From NCBI RefSeq assembly GCF_900200035.1, contig NZ_FZTC01000014.1, positions 248,001 through 312,000 on the forward strand: 64,000 nt of DNA, in the 5' to 3' direction. Positions within the stretch are counted from its first letter, which is position 1. Every line of letters begins with the position of its first letter. Origin of the DNA: Klebsiella grimontii. Lineage in GTDB: Bacteria > Pseudomonadota > Gammaproteobacteria > Enterobacterales > Enterobacteriaceae. Of this stretch, positions 55,829-64,000 are shown piece by piece. The notes beneath the pieces are model-generated. The model ran no database searches. It was not told the DNA's origin and saw only the letters and a program-made list of their open reading frames with translations. A program made the position numbers and the translations under genes.

Positions 55829-56623
55829 CTATTGATGGATGGCCTGCCAGCCGGAGTCAGGCGAAAACTGAGAAATCGCCCGCGCCTTGCTTGGCGTTTC
55901 ATCACCTAAATTAGCCTGATAAACCTCATCATTTTGGTTAACCATAAAGCTCATGATGCCGGTCTTTCCCCATTCCACCGGCCATGCCAGCAGGGCGGCG
56001 CCCTGATTCTCGCCGTCTTTAATTATGCGGAAACGATAGCCGTGATAGCCCTCGCCGGGTTCTACGGGACTAAACGCCGGTCCTAACGGGCTGGGGGCTT
56101 CGCCGGGAGCGGCTGGCCAGTAGAGGCCATCTTTCTTGCCATCGCTGCTGATAATCTTCTGCGCCCAGGCGTGGTTTAATCGATAGAAATCCTGCTGGGC
56201 ATCAACGTAAGCATGCATTGCCTGAATGGCTGACAGCTCATTGCGGCCAATCGCGCGAGTCAGGATCTCATCTTCAGCAGCGGCCATATCAAAACGCCAG
56301 CCGCTCTTATCCTGAATTATGGGGATCGGTAGCCGCCATGCTTCCTGACCTACCTCCAGCCAGGCGCTATCCTGTTGCTGAACGATACGATGGCTCACTT
56401 TCCAGTCACGCTGAAAGCGATCGACGGCGTCAGGGGCAATGCCATCCGGCGGTAAAAACTGCTGCCAGCTATCGCCGAGCAGCCCGTTGAGCGCCGATTC
56501 ATCATGCTTGCCGATCGCCTCGGCCAGCGCGCTGGCGGCCTGTTGCGGAGAGGAAAACTGCTGTTGAGCCAACGATATGGCGGGCGCCAGGGCCAGCAGA
56601 GTCATTGTTAATAATTTTTTCAT
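55829..56623 (-). CDS. DUF2950 family periplasmic protein
   Basis: This 264-residue protein begins with a signal peptide (MKKLLTMTLLALAPAISLA, cleavage near residue 19), after which AQQQFSSPQQAASALAEAIGKHD starts the DUF2950 domain. The segment EDEILTRAIGRNELSAIQAMHAYVDAQQDFY is characteristic of the family. Function is unknown. It lies 10 bases after the DUF3300 gene stop with a clear GAGGAT ribosome site, so the pair is probably one operon. The ATG at 56623 is preferred to an upstream start at 56653, which would add a non-signal segment. Confidence 0.85.
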   Translation of the reverse strand: MKKLLTMTLLALAPAISLAQQQFSSPQQAASALAEAIGKHDESALNGLLGDSWQQFLPPDGIAPDAVDRFQRDWKVSHRIVQQQDSAWLEVGQEAWRLPIPIIQDKSGWRFDMAAAEDEILTRAIGRNELSAIQAMHAYVDAQQDFYRLNHAWAQKIISSDGKKDGLYWPAAPGEAPSPLGPAFSPVEPGEGYHGYRFRIIKDGENQGAALLAWPVEWGKTGIMSFMVNQNDEVYQANLGDETPSKARAISQFSPDSGWQAIHQ

Positions 56624-56633
56624 CTGATTATCC

Positions 56634-58220
56634 TCAGCGGCGGCGCAGTTCATGATGTTCAGAAAGCTGTTCTCTGGCCGCGCTGCGCTGCTCGCTGCTT
56701 AAACCCGAGATATGACGGCTCTGCAGGCCGCGCGCCTGCTGCGACTGCCAGGAAGGAGAGCGGATATCGTTACCGCTCAGGGCATTGGCGTGCAGGTCAT
56801 TCAGCTTCTGTTGACGTTGTGCGGGCGTTGTGGTCCGCAGCTGTTCGCGGCGCTGTTGCTGCTGCGCCGTTGGATGCTGAATTTGCGATTTTACCGCTTC
56901 CCGATGCTGCTGTTGTACGGCGTTATGTTTAACCGCCGGCGTGGCGTCATAGCCGCGGTAGTTATTGCGCTGGGTCACCTGATGCAGCTGCTGCGATGCG
57001 AGCTGACGCTGGGCATCGCGGGACGGCGCGCGAGCAAGCGAGTTATCCGCGGCAGCCGCAGGCCCGGTACGCTGCTGTAGCTGAGTCATAGCCGCCTGAC
57101 GCTGCGCGTTACGATCGACGGGTTGATGTTGGGTAGCGCTAAGCCCGCCGGGAACATTGGTCTGATGATAATGCTGCGCGATGTTGTTGTTCGGGTACGG
57201 AATATTGCCGCGCCAGGTTGGATTATGCTGCCAGTTAGCGTGATTACCCGGCAGAGTCTGCCCGGTGATATGGTTGAAATTATTGACGTTGATATTGATA
57301 TTATCGCCGTTGTGCGAGTAGCCGCCGTGATGATCATCATCGTGGTGGTGATCGTCATCGTCATGATGGCGATCGTCATCATCCCAGTCGATGCTGCTGA
57401 ACAGGGCGTAGGTGGTGGCGACGCCGAGGCTATAGCCAAAACCTTTGACGAAGCTATCGGTGAACTGTTCACCCGGAGGCGGCGGCAGGTAGACCGGCGG
57501 GTAGGCCGTGTTAGGCCAGGCGCCGTAAACTACAGAAGGGTTATAGGCCGGCACGTACACCACGTTCGGATCGGCGGATTCGATTTTAATCACCTGGGCG
57601 GGAGGGGAGGATGTCACGGCGCTGCTGCTGCGGGAGGTGCTGGTTGTCGACGTTGCCGCAGCGTTTGTGGCGGTGATGACTTTCTGCTGCGGCGTAGATT
57701 TTAGCGTTCCGGTCTGCTGGGCGATGGCGCGTAAGCGCTGCACCGAATCCATGACGTCCTGCGGCTGGGCGAGAAATGCGTTACCCAGGTTTTCTATCCA
57801 CGGCGGGTTTTCTCCCATTAACGCGAGCAGGGAAGGGAAGGCGACCAGCGATTTTACGCTGGGATCCCAGGGCTGGCTTGCCACCGCTTGTACCGCCGCA
57901 TCCCCCTTCATTGCGGGATTATCCTGCGACCACTGCACCGCCTGAACGACGTTACTCGGATAGGTCGCAGCCATCAGCACCTGGGACAGGAGATTGTCCG
58001 GATAGAGCGCGATCGGCGCGACCCACTGGTCTATTTGCGCGGGGGTATAGGTTGCGGTAACCGGCTGAGCGGCGGCGGTGGTCTGCGCCGTCTGCGCAAC
58101 GGCGGGTGGCTCGGGGGCCGTTTGCGGTTCCCGGCTTTTAACGTAGAGCGTACCCGCAGCGGCTAATAGTCCGGCACTGCAAAGCAGCGCGAGCAGATGG
58201 GGTTTGAAAGGCAGCGTCAT
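56634..58220 (-). CDS. yacH: DUF3300 family envelope protein (YacH-like)
   Basis: A 528-residue envelope protein; E. coli YacH (617 aa) belongs to the same family. Residues 1-25 form a hydrophobic N-terminal anchor or signal. DUF3300 covers about residues 56-275 and includes ALYPDNLLSQVLMAATYP and VVYVPAYNPSVVYGAWP. A Ser/Thr-rich spacer (about 186-208) interrupts it. Residues 279-304 are runs of Asp and His (DDDD, HHH), an obvious metal-binding candidate. After that an Asn-rich region leads to a long Gln/Arg-rich, probably helical tail with repeats of QR and HQ. A GGGAG ribosome site precedes ATG 58220. Confidence 0.85.
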   Translation of the reverse strand: MTLPFKPHLLALLCSAGLLAAAGTLYVKSREPQTAPEPPAVAQTAQTTAAAQPVTATYTPAQIDQWVAPIALYPDNLLSQVLMAATYPSNVVQAVQWSQDNPAMKGDAAVQAVASQPWDPSVKSLVAFPSLLALMGENPPWIENLGNAFLAQPQDVMDSVQRLRAIAQQTGTLKSTPQQKVITATNAAATSTTSTSRSSSAVTSSPPAQVIKIESADPNVVYVPAYNPSVVYGAWPNTAYPPVYLPPPPGEQFTDSFVKGFGYSLGVATTYALFSSIDWDDDDRHHDDDDHHHDDDHHGGYSHNGDNININVNNFNHITGQTLPGNHANWQHNPTWRGNIPYPNNNIAQHYHQTNVPGGLSATQHQPVDRNAQRQAAMTQLQQRTGPAAAADNSLARAPSRDAQRQLASQQLHQVTQRNNYRGYDATPAVKHNAVQQQHREAVKSQIQHPTAQQQQRREQLRTTTPAQRQQKLNDLHANALSGNDIRSPSWQSQQARGLQSRHISGLSSEQRSAAREQLSEHHELRRR

Positions 58221-58446
58221 AAGGACTCCCGGCACAAAGATTGGCCCGTTTTGACAGAGTATTGTCGTCAAGCGGGGGATTGCCTGAGTATAAAGATCGC
58301 GAATTTGCGTTTTTGATTTTAGTTGGGTTTTTGGACAATGATGTGTAACAGAATTAATTTTATATACCGCTAAACTGACAGAAAACCTGCAATATTCTGC
58401 CCTTAACGATTCAGCTAATTTTTAATGTTGCTTTTTTGTAAACAGA
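58221..58446. other. yacH-acnB intergenic region
   Basis: Divergent promoter region of about 230 bases. A TTGAC...GTCAA inverted repeat (58251-58271) overlaps the likely yacH leader. A TATACT -10-like element for the minus strand occurs at about 58286-58291 but no good -35 is evident. The rest is AT-rich and holds no gene. Confidence 0.5.
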
Positions 58447-58475
58447 TTAACACCCCGCCAAAATCCTGCTATGCT
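58447..58475 (+). promoter_or_regulatory. acnB promoter
   Basis: TTAACA (58447-58452) is followed after 17 bases by TATGCT (58470-58475), about 100 bases before acnB. The -10 matches the consensus in 4 of 6 and the -35 in 5 of 6 bases. Confidence 0.7.
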
Positions 58476-58575
58476 GCCGACGCGGTATCGGGCATTTACC
58501 CTACAAACTGCTGTCTCACAGGAGCGTGAAGAGAATCGCCTACCGCATTTTACAATGAGAGCGAGGAGAACCGTC

Positions 58576-61173
58576 GTGCTAGAAGAATACCGTAAGCACG
58601 TAGCTGAGCGTGCCGCCGAGGGGATTGTACCGAAACCCTTAGATGCAACCCAAATGGCCGCGCTGGTAGAACTGCTGAAAAACCCGCCAGCGGGTGAAGA
58701 AGAATTCCTGTTAGACCTGTTAATTAACCGCGTACCGCCGGGCGTCGACGAAGCCGCCTATGTTAAAGCCGGATTCCTTGCCGCGATCGCCAAAGGCGAT
58801 GCAACTTCTCCACTGGTTACCCGTGAAAAAGCTGTCGAACTGCTGGGCACCATGCAGGGCGGTTACAACATTCATCCCCTGATTGACGCGCTGGACGACG
58901 CAAAACTGGCGCCGATTGCCGCGAAAGCGCTGTCCCACACCCTGCTGATGTTCGACAACTTCTACGATGTTGAAGAGAAAGCCAAAGCGGGCAATGAATA
59001 TGCCAAACAGGTGATGCAATCCTGGGCTGACGCTGAGTGGTTCCTGAGCCGTCCTCAGCTGGCTGACAAAATCACCGTGACCGTTTTTAAAGTCACCGGC
59101 GAAACCAACACCGATGACCTGTCTCCGGCTCCTGATGCCTGGTCCCGCCCGGACATTCCGCTGCACGCGCTGGCAATGCTGAAAAACGCCCGTGAAGGCA
59201 TCGACCCGGATCAGCCAGGCGCCGTCGGCCCGATTAAGCAGATTGAAGCACTGCAGCAAAAAGGTTTCCCGCTGGCGTACGTCGGCGATGTCGTGGGTAC
59301 CGGTTCATCGCGTAAATCCGCCACCAACTCGGTGCTGTGGTTTATGGGCGACGATATTCCGAACGTGCCGAACAAACGCGGCGGCGGTCTGGTTCTCGGC
59401 GGCAAAATTGCGCCTATCTTCTTTAATACCATGGAAGATGCCGGCGCGCTGCCGATTGAGGTGGATGTAAACAACCTGAATATGGGCGACGTGATTGACG
59501 TTTATCCGTTCAAAGGTGAAGTACGTAACCACGAAACCGGCGAACTGCTGGCGACCTTCGAGCTGAAAACCGACGTGCTGATCGACGAAGTACGCGCAGG
59601 CGGCCGTATCCCGCTAATCATCGGTCGTGGCCTGACCACCAAAGCGCGTGAAGCGCTTGGCCTGCCGCACAGCGAGGTATTCCGTCAGGCGAAAGACGTG
59701 GCGGAAAGCAGCCGCGGCTACTCTCTGGCGCAGAAAATGGTTGGCCGCGCCTGCGGCGTAGCCGGGGTTCGTCCGGGCGCTTACTGCGAACCGAAGATGA
59801 CCTCCGTAGGCTCTCAGGACACCACCGGTCCGATGACCCGTGACGAGCTGAAAGACCTGGCGTGCCTGGGCTTCTCTTCCGACCTGGTGATGCAGTCCTT
59901 CTGCCATACCGCCGCTTATCCTAAGCCGGTTGACGTCACCACGCACCACACGCTGCCGGACTTTATTATGAACCGCGGCGGCGTATCGCTGCGTCCTGGC
60001 GATGGCGTTATCCACTCCTGGCTGAACCGTATGCTGCTGCCGGATACCGTCGGTACCGGCGGTGATTCGCATACCCGTTTCCCGATTGGTATCTCTTTCC
60101 CGGCAGGTTCTGGCCTGGTGGCGTTTGCCGCCGCGACCGGCGTCATGCCGCTGGATATGCCGGAATCGGTGCTGGTGCGCTTTAAAGGCAAAATGCAGCC
60201 GGGCATTACCCTGCGCGATCTGGTGCACGCCATCCCGCTGTATGCGATCAAACAGGGCCTGCTGACCGTTGAGAAGAAAGGTAAGAAAAACATCTTCTCC
60301 GGCCGCATTCTGGAGATCGAAGGTCTGCCGGATCTGAAAGTTGAGCAGGCGTTTGAATTGACCGATGCCTCCGCAGAGCGCTCGGCTGCAGGCTGCACGA
60401 TCAAGCTGAACAAAGAGCCGATCGTTGAGTATCTGACCTCCAACATCGTCCTGCTGAAGTGGATGATCGCGGAAGGCTACGGCGACCGCCGTACGCTGGA
60501 ACGTCGCGTTCAGGGCATGGAAAAATGGCTGGCGGAACCTGAACTGCTGGAAGGGGATGCGGATGCAGAATATGCGGCGGTGATCGATATCGATCTGGCC
60601 GATATCAAAGAGCCAATCCTCTGCGCGCCGAACGATCCGGACGATGCGCGTCTGCTGTCCGACGTGCAGGGTGAGAAGATCGATGAAGTGTTTATCGGTT
60701 CCTGCATGACCAACATCGGCCACTTCCGCGCGGCTGGTAAGCTGCTGGACAACCACAAAGGTCAACTGCCGACCCGTTTGTGGGTAGCGCCGCCAACCCG
60801 TATGGATGCCGCGCAGCTGACTGAAGAGGGTTACTACAGCGTGTTTGGTAAGAGCGGCGCGCGTATTGAAATCCCTGGCTGCTCCCTGTGCATGGGTAAC
60901 CAGGCGCGCGTTGCTGACGGTGCGACGGTGGTTTCTACTTCAACCCGTAACTTCCCGAACCGTTTAGGTACCGGCGCTAACGTCTTCCTGGCCTCTGCGG
61001 AGCTGGCGGCAGTCGCCGCGCTTATCGGTAAGCTGCCGACGCCGGAAGAGTACCAGACCTACGTGGCTCAGGTGGATAAAACCGCGGCGGATACCTACCG
61101 CTATCTGAACTTCGACCAGTTGGGTCAGTACACTGAGAAGGCTGACGGGGTTATTTTCCAGACCGCGGTGTAA
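58576..61173 (+). CDS. acnB: Aconitate hydratase B (bifunctional)
   Basis: AcnB (865 aa, equal to E. coli) isomerises citrate and isocitrate in the TCA cycle and also acts on 2-methylaconitate; without its cluster it binds RNA. It carries the HEAT-like N-terminal domain, the swivelling domain, and 4Fe-4S ligands that correspond to C710 ([10 protein letters not shown]) and C769/C772 (GCSLCMGN). The start is GTG in GTGCTAGAAGAATAC with GGAG 9 bases upstream; the in-frame ATG at 58471 lies in the promoter and is rejected. E. coli acnB mRNA is a RyhB target. Confidence 0.97.
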   Translation: MLEEYRKHVAERAAEGIVPKPLDATQMAALVELLKNPPAGEEEFLLDLLINRVPPGVDEAAYVKAGFLAAIAKGDATSPLVTREKAVELLGTMQGGYNIHPLIDALDDAKLAPIAAKALSHTLLMFDNFYDVEEKAKAGNEYAKQVMQSWADAEWFLSRPQLADKITVTVFKVTGETNTDDLSPAPDAWSRPDIPLHALAMLKNAREGIDPDQPGAVGPIKQIEALQQKGFPLAYVGDVVGTGSSRKSATNSVLWFMGDDIPNVPNKRGGGLVLGGKIAPIFFNTMEDAGALPIEVDVNNLNMGDVIDVYPFKGEVRNHETGELLATFELKTDVLIDEVRAGGRIPLIIGRGLTTKAREALGLPHSEVFRQAKDVAESSRGYSLAQKMVGRACGVAGVRPGAYCEPKMTSVGSQDTTGPMTRDELKDLACLGFSSDLVMQSFCHTAAYPKPVDVTTHHTLPDFIMNRGGVSLRPGDGVIHSWLNRMLLPDTVGTGGDSHTRFPIGISFPAGSGLVAFAAATGVMPLDMPESVLVRFKGKMQPGITLRDLVHAIPLYAIKQGLLTVEKKGKKNIFSGRILEIEGLPDLKVEQAFELTDASAERSAAGCTIKLNKEPIVEYLTSNIVLLKWMIAEGYGDRRTLERRVQGMEKWLAEPELLEGDADAEYAAVIDIDLADIKEPILCAPNDPDDARLLSDVQGEKIDEVFIGSCMTNIGHFRAAGKLLDNHKGQLPTRLWVAPPTRMDAAQLTEEGYYSVFGKSGARIEIPGCSLCMGNQARVADGATVVSTSTRNFPNRLGTGANVFLASAELAAVAALIGKLPTPEEYQTYVAQVDKTAADTYRYLNFDQLGQYTEKADGVIFQTAV

Positions 61174-61204
61174 TGCGCTAGGTCAGAGCGGTACATAATC
61201 CCCT

Positions 61205-61241
61205 CAATGCCCGGTGAACTTTGCGTCACCGGGCATTTTTA
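61205..61241 (+). terminator. Rho-independent terminator after acnB
   Basis: ATGCCCGGTGA and TCACCGGGCAT pair in an 11-base stem, followed by TTTTTATTT, 30 bases past the acnB stop. Confidence 0.92.
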
Positions 61242-61348
61242 TTTCCAATCCCTCCGTCCGCGACGCTTTTTTTCTCCCTTACTGCTGCGATAATGACGCT
61301 ATGGGTACAGTGCAGCGGTGACGCACTGCCCTTGCAGAGGAAAAGACT

Positions 61349-61711
61349 ATGGATTACGAATTTCTGCGCGATATTACCGGAGTGGTAAAGGTGCGAATGT
61401 CGATGGATCATGAGGCTATCGGCCACTGGTTCAACGAAGAGGTCAAAGATAACCTTACCCTGCTTGATGAAGTCGAGCAGGCCGCGCGCACCGTCAAAGG
61501 CAGCGAACGTTCCTGGCAGCGTGCCGGTCATGAATACACATTATGGCTGGATGGTGAAGAAGTGATGATCCGCGCCAATCAGCTGGATTTTTCCGGCGAT
61601 GAGATAGAAGAGGGGATGAGCTACTACGACGAAGAAAGCCTCTCGCTGTGCGGTATTGAAGATTTTTTACAGGTCGTTGCCGCCTATCGTGAGTTTATGC
61701 AGCAGCGCTAA
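61349..61711 (+). CDS. yacL: UPF0231 family protein YacL
   Basis: YacL (120 aa as in E. coli) is a small acidic cytoplasmic protein of unknown function conserved in enterobacteria. [27 protein letters not shown] begins the family domain, and the C-terminal part carries [27 protein letters not shown] is eight bases before the ATG. It converges with speD. Confidence 0.92.
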   Translation: MDYEFLRDITGVVKVRMSMDHEAIGHWFNEEVKDNLTLLDEVEQAARTVKGSERSWQRAGHEYTLWLDGEEVMIRANQLDFSGDEIEEGMSYYDEESLSLCGIEDFLQVVAAYREFMQQR

Positions 61712-61715
61712 GTCT

Positions 61716-61737
61716 GGCGGAGCCTCCGTGCTCCGCC
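61716..61737. terminator. Bidirectional hairpin between yacL and speD
   Basis: GGCGGAGC and GCTCCGCC pair around CTCCGT in the gap between convergent genes. No T run follows. Confidence 0.6.
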
Positions 61738-61742
61738 GGGCG

Positions 61743-62537
61743 TTACACCGCCGGTATATTTCTTGCGTAGTAAATTTCACGCATCTCTTTCCACAGCTGG
61801 TCAGTGATGACCCTGCGCTCTTCTTCGGTTAAATCTTCCGGCCTGGTGTGAAACATATAGTGCTTAAGGTCGAATTCCTTAAGCAGCATCTTGGTATGGA
61901 AGATATTCTCCTGGTAAACGTTCACGTCCACCATGTCATACAAAGACTTAATATCCTCGGACATGAAGTTCTGAATGGAGTTAATTTCATGATCGATGAA
62001 GTGCTTCATGCCGTTCACATCGCGGGTAAAACCGCGAACGCGATAGTCAATGGTGACAATATCGGATTCTAGCTGGTGAATCAGATAATTCAGGGCCTTC
62101 AGCGGTGAAATGACCCCGCAGGTTGAGACTTCAATATCGGCACGGAAGGTGCACAGCCCGCCTTCAGGATGGCTTTCCGGGTAGGTATGAACGCAGATAT
62201 GGCTTTTATCGAGATGCGCCACAACGGTTTCCGGTAGCGGGCCCGGATGTTCGGTCTGATCGATAAGCTGCGGATCGATAGGCTCTTCGCTGACCAGGAT
62301 CGTCACGCTGGCGCCCTGAGGCTCATAATCCTGACGCGCAATGTTAAGAATATTTGCGCCGATAATTGAACAGGTCTCGGACAAAATTTCTGTCAGGCGG
62401 TTGGCGTTGTAGAGTTCGTCAATATAGGCGATGTAGCCATCGCGCTCCTCTGCCGTTTTCGCGTAGCAGATATCATAGATGCAAAAACTCAGGCTTTTGG
62501 TCAGATTGTTAAAGCCGTGCAGCTTCAATTTTTTCAA
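61743..62537 (-). CDS. speD: S-adenosylmethionine decarboxylase proenzyme
   Basis: SpeD (264 aa, as in E. coli) supplies decarboxylated S-adenosylmethionine for spermidine synthesis. Self-cleavage between K111 and S112 ([12 protein letters not shown]) leaves the pyruvoyl cofactor on the alpha chain; both residues are present. The [12 protein letters not shown] segment follows. It lies 14 bases after speE and is presumably cotranscribed. Magnesium and putrescine activate the E. coli enzyme. Confidence 0.97.
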   Translation of the reverse strand: MKKLKLHGFNNLTKSLSFCIYDICYAKTAEERDGYIAYIDELYNANRLTEILSETCSIIGANILNIARQDYEPQGASVTILVSEEPIDPQLIDQTEHPGPLPETVVAHLDKSHICVHTYPESHPEGGLCTFRADIEVSTCGVISPLKALNYLIHQLESDIVTIDYRVRGFTRDVNGMKHFIDHEINSIQNFMSEDIKSLYDMVDVNVYQENIFHTKMLLKEFDLKHYMFHTRPEDLTEEERRVITDQLWKEMREIYYARNIPAV

Positions 62538-62551
62538 TTTAGATCACCCCC

Positions 62552-63415
62552 TTACTTAACGGTGGATAGCGCATTCAGTAAATATTGCGGTAAAGCAAAT
62601 GCCGCCGCGTGAATTGCCGGATTGTAATAACGGCACTTCAGGTTCGATTTATGAAAGCGGGCCTGGATGATTTCGCTGGAAAGGTGGCGCAGGGCTTCGT
62701 TGTCCGTGGCCCATGCGAAGGTCATAATGCCGCCGTAATAGGTTGGAATCGCCGCCTGATAGAAGCTCACATCGCTAAAGTAATGACTGAGCTTGCGATG
62801 GCTATCGACGGCTTCATCCTGCTGCAGGAAGCTGACGCCGTTCTGAGCGACGAAAATCCCGCCAGGATTGAGGCAGCGTTTGCAGCCTTCATAAAATGCG
62901 GAAGTGAACAGGCTCTCGCCGGGACCGATAGGATCGGTGCAATCGGAGATAATGACGTCAAACGTTTGCGCCGTTTGGTTAACAAAATTGACGCCATCGT
63001 CAATGACCAGCGTAAAACGCGGATCGTCGTACGAGCCAGCGTTATGATTAGGCAGATACTGACGACAGAACGACACCACGCCAGCGTCAATTTCTACCAT
63101 AGTGATGCTTTCGACATTGCCGTGGCGAGAGACTTCGCGCAGCATGGCGCCATCGCCGCCGCCGATAATTAACACATGTTTCGCCTGACTGTGGGCCATT
63201 AGCGGAACATGGGTCATCATTTCATGGTAGATGAACTCATCACGCTCGGTGGTTTGTACCACCCCGTCCAGCGCCATCACGCGACCAAACGCCGCGTTTT
63301 CGAAAATGATTAAATCCTGATGCTCGGTTTTCTCATGATACAGAACGTTATCAACGCTGAAATACTGACCAAAATGGTCGTGCAGCGTTTCATGCCACAG
63401 ATTGCTATCGGCCAC
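62552..63415 (-). CDS. speE: Spermidine synthase
   Basis: SpeE (287 aa; 288 in E. coli) transfers an aminopropyl group from decarboxylated SAM to putrescine. The SAM-like binding motif [14 protein letters not shown] and the conserved [16 protein letters not shown] are present, with the catalytic aspartate in [19 protein letters not shown] use the GTG at 63415, after AAAGGAGG, because it restores an E. coli-like start; the upstream ATG at 63439 lacks a ribosome site. First gene of speED. Confidence 0.95.
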   Translation of the reverse strand: MADSNLWHETLHDHFGQYFSVDNVLYHEKTEHQDLIIFENAAFGRVMALDGVVQTTERDEFIYHEMMTHVPLMAHSQAKHVLIIGGGDGAMLREVSRHGNVESITMVEIDAGVVSFCRQYLPNHNAGSYDDPRFTLVIDDGVNFVNQTAQTFDVIISDCTDPIGPGESLFTSAFYEGCKRCLNPGGIFVAQNGVSFLQQDEAVDSHRKLSHYFSDVSFYQAAIPTYYGGIMTFAWATDNEALRHLSSEIIQARFHKSNLKCRYYNPAIHAAAFALPQYLLNALSTVK

Positions 63416-63537
63416 GGGCAGATCCTCCTTTGTTAACATCTGTTACACCCATTAAAATGGGCGCAACATCATAGCCAACTATAGAAGATGATGCACGGCG
63501 GATATTTCAGCAAATGAGGCGTGGTAAGAAAATGGCG

Positions 63538-63561
63538 AACGCCGCCCTGGCGGGAGGCGTT
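63538..63561 (-). terminator. Probable terminator after the FKBP gene
   Basis: AACGCC and GGCGTT flank an inner TCCCGC/GCGGGC-like stem just past the stop; only a weak T tract (ATTTTCTT) follows on the minus strand. Confidence 0.5.
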
Positions 63562-63565
63562 AGGA

Positions 63566-64000
63566 TCAGGGTTTTTTAGCCTGCGGTTGTGCTGCAGTGG
63601 CGTCAACGATTCTGAGCGAATAGACCATGGTCGCTCCCGGCGGGATTTTAGGCGGTTTGCCTTCGCTGCCGTAGGCGAGCTCGGGAGGGATCACGACCGT
63701 AATAGCGCCGTGATTTCCCAGCCGCTTTATGGGCCCAAGGAACAGTGGAGGATAAGATTTCAGGGACTGAGACCACACTTTACCCTCCGCCTCCATATCG
63801 TTAATGACGGTTCCGTCAGTAAGCGTTTCTTTGATGGTGACGGTAACGATGTCGCTATCGAGAATCTTGCCCTTACCGGCATAATCTATGCGACTGTAAA
63901 CGCCATCTTTCAATACCACTCCTTTTTGCTGCGCGAACTTTTGCTGATATTTCTTTCCTTCGCTAAGCGTTTGCTGTTCGATCTTCTTCAGGTTCTGAAA
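63566..64000 (-). CDS. FKBP-type peptidyl-prolyl cis-trans isomerase (partial, 5' end outside window)
   Basis: About 144 residues are visible in frame up to the right edge; the start lies beyond it. The C-terminal FKBP domain is recognisable: GVYSRIDYAGKGKILDSDIVTVTIKETLTDG gives the first strands, FLGPIKRLGNHGAITVVIPPELAYG the active-site region and IPPGATMVYSLRIVDAT the last strand. The visible upstream part is a Lys/Gln-rich helix resembling the dimerisation arm of FkpA-like proteins. In E. coli this position is held by yacC/cueO, so the neighbour differs. Confidence 0.85.
   Translation of the reverse strand, partial: FQNLKKIEQQTLSEGKKYQQKFAQQKGVVLKDGVYSRIDYAGKGKILDSDIVTVTIKETLTDGTVINDMEAEGKVWSQSLKSYPPLFLGPIKRLGNHGAITVVIPPELAYGSEGKPPKIPPGATMVYSLRIVDATAAQPQAKKP

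Noticed and set aside
58471..58575. ATG at 58471 as acnB start
   Set aside because: It lies within the -10 element of the promoter and adds 35 non-AcnB residues; the GTG at 58576 has a ribosome site and gives the E. coli length.
59614..60765. 383-codon minus-strand frame opposite acnB
   Set aside because: Shadow of the highly biased acnB reading frame, without signals of its own.

Overview
This window is a chromosomal segment of an enterobacterium (Enterobacteriaceae). Gene order, protein lengths and regulatory sites match the E. coli leuDCBA to speE interval almost gene for gene, but several insertions and substitutions differ from E. coli K-12. A Klebsiella/Raoultella-like genus is my best guess; that is an inference from general resemblance, not a tested placement. 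I see no tRNA, rRNA, insertion sequence, prophage or CRISPR array.

Layout. (1) 1-1787 is the 5' part of a flavin/Fe-S oxidoreductase gene. (2) 2193-7120 is the leucine operon leuLABCD on the minus strand, with promoter, leader peptide, attenuator and terminator. (3) 7678-11238 holds the LysR regulator leuO and the acetolactate synthase III genes ilvIH, with an Lrp box between them. (4) cra (11419-12423) leads to the dcw division and cell-wall cluster, mraZ-rsmH-ftsL-ftsI-murE-murF-mraY-murD-ftsW-murG-murC-ddlB-ftsQ-ftsA-ftsZ-lpxC (13049-30900). The promoter and three MraZ boxes lie in front of mraZ. (5) secM-secA-mutT is on the plus strand; yacG-zapD-coaE converge on it. (6) guaC faces the type IV pilus set ppdD-hofB-hofC, followed by nadC and the divergent ampD-ampE. 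(7) A two-gene GH43 glycosidase/GPH-symporter cassette sits between ampE and aroP. (8) pdhR-aceE-aceF-lpd encodes the pyruvate dehydrogenase complex under a PdhR operator. (9) A small secreted protein gene is followed by a DUF3300-DUF2950 pair (yacH and partner) on the minus strand. (10) acnB and yacL are followed by speE-speD on the minus strand and a truncated FKBP prolyl isomerase gene at the right edge.

The genes fall into a few linked tasks. Branched-chain amino acid synthesis is covered by leu, ilvIH and their regulators. Peptidoglycan precursor synthesis and septation are covered by mur, mra, ddl and fts, with lpxC for lipid A and secM/secA for secretion. Central carbon entry is covered by pdhR, aceEF, lpd and acnB. 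AmpD links wall recycling to beta-lactamase control.

Most of the window is conserved core genome. The least explained parts are the DUF3300/DUF2950 envelope pair, the small secreted protein downstream of lpd, the divergent region of SecM before its arrest motif, the GH43-symporter cassette, a possible 39-codon reading frame upstream of aroP, and the unusual left and right edge genes. I did not find a clearly new multi-gene system; the DUF3300/DUF2950 pair is the nearest candidate.
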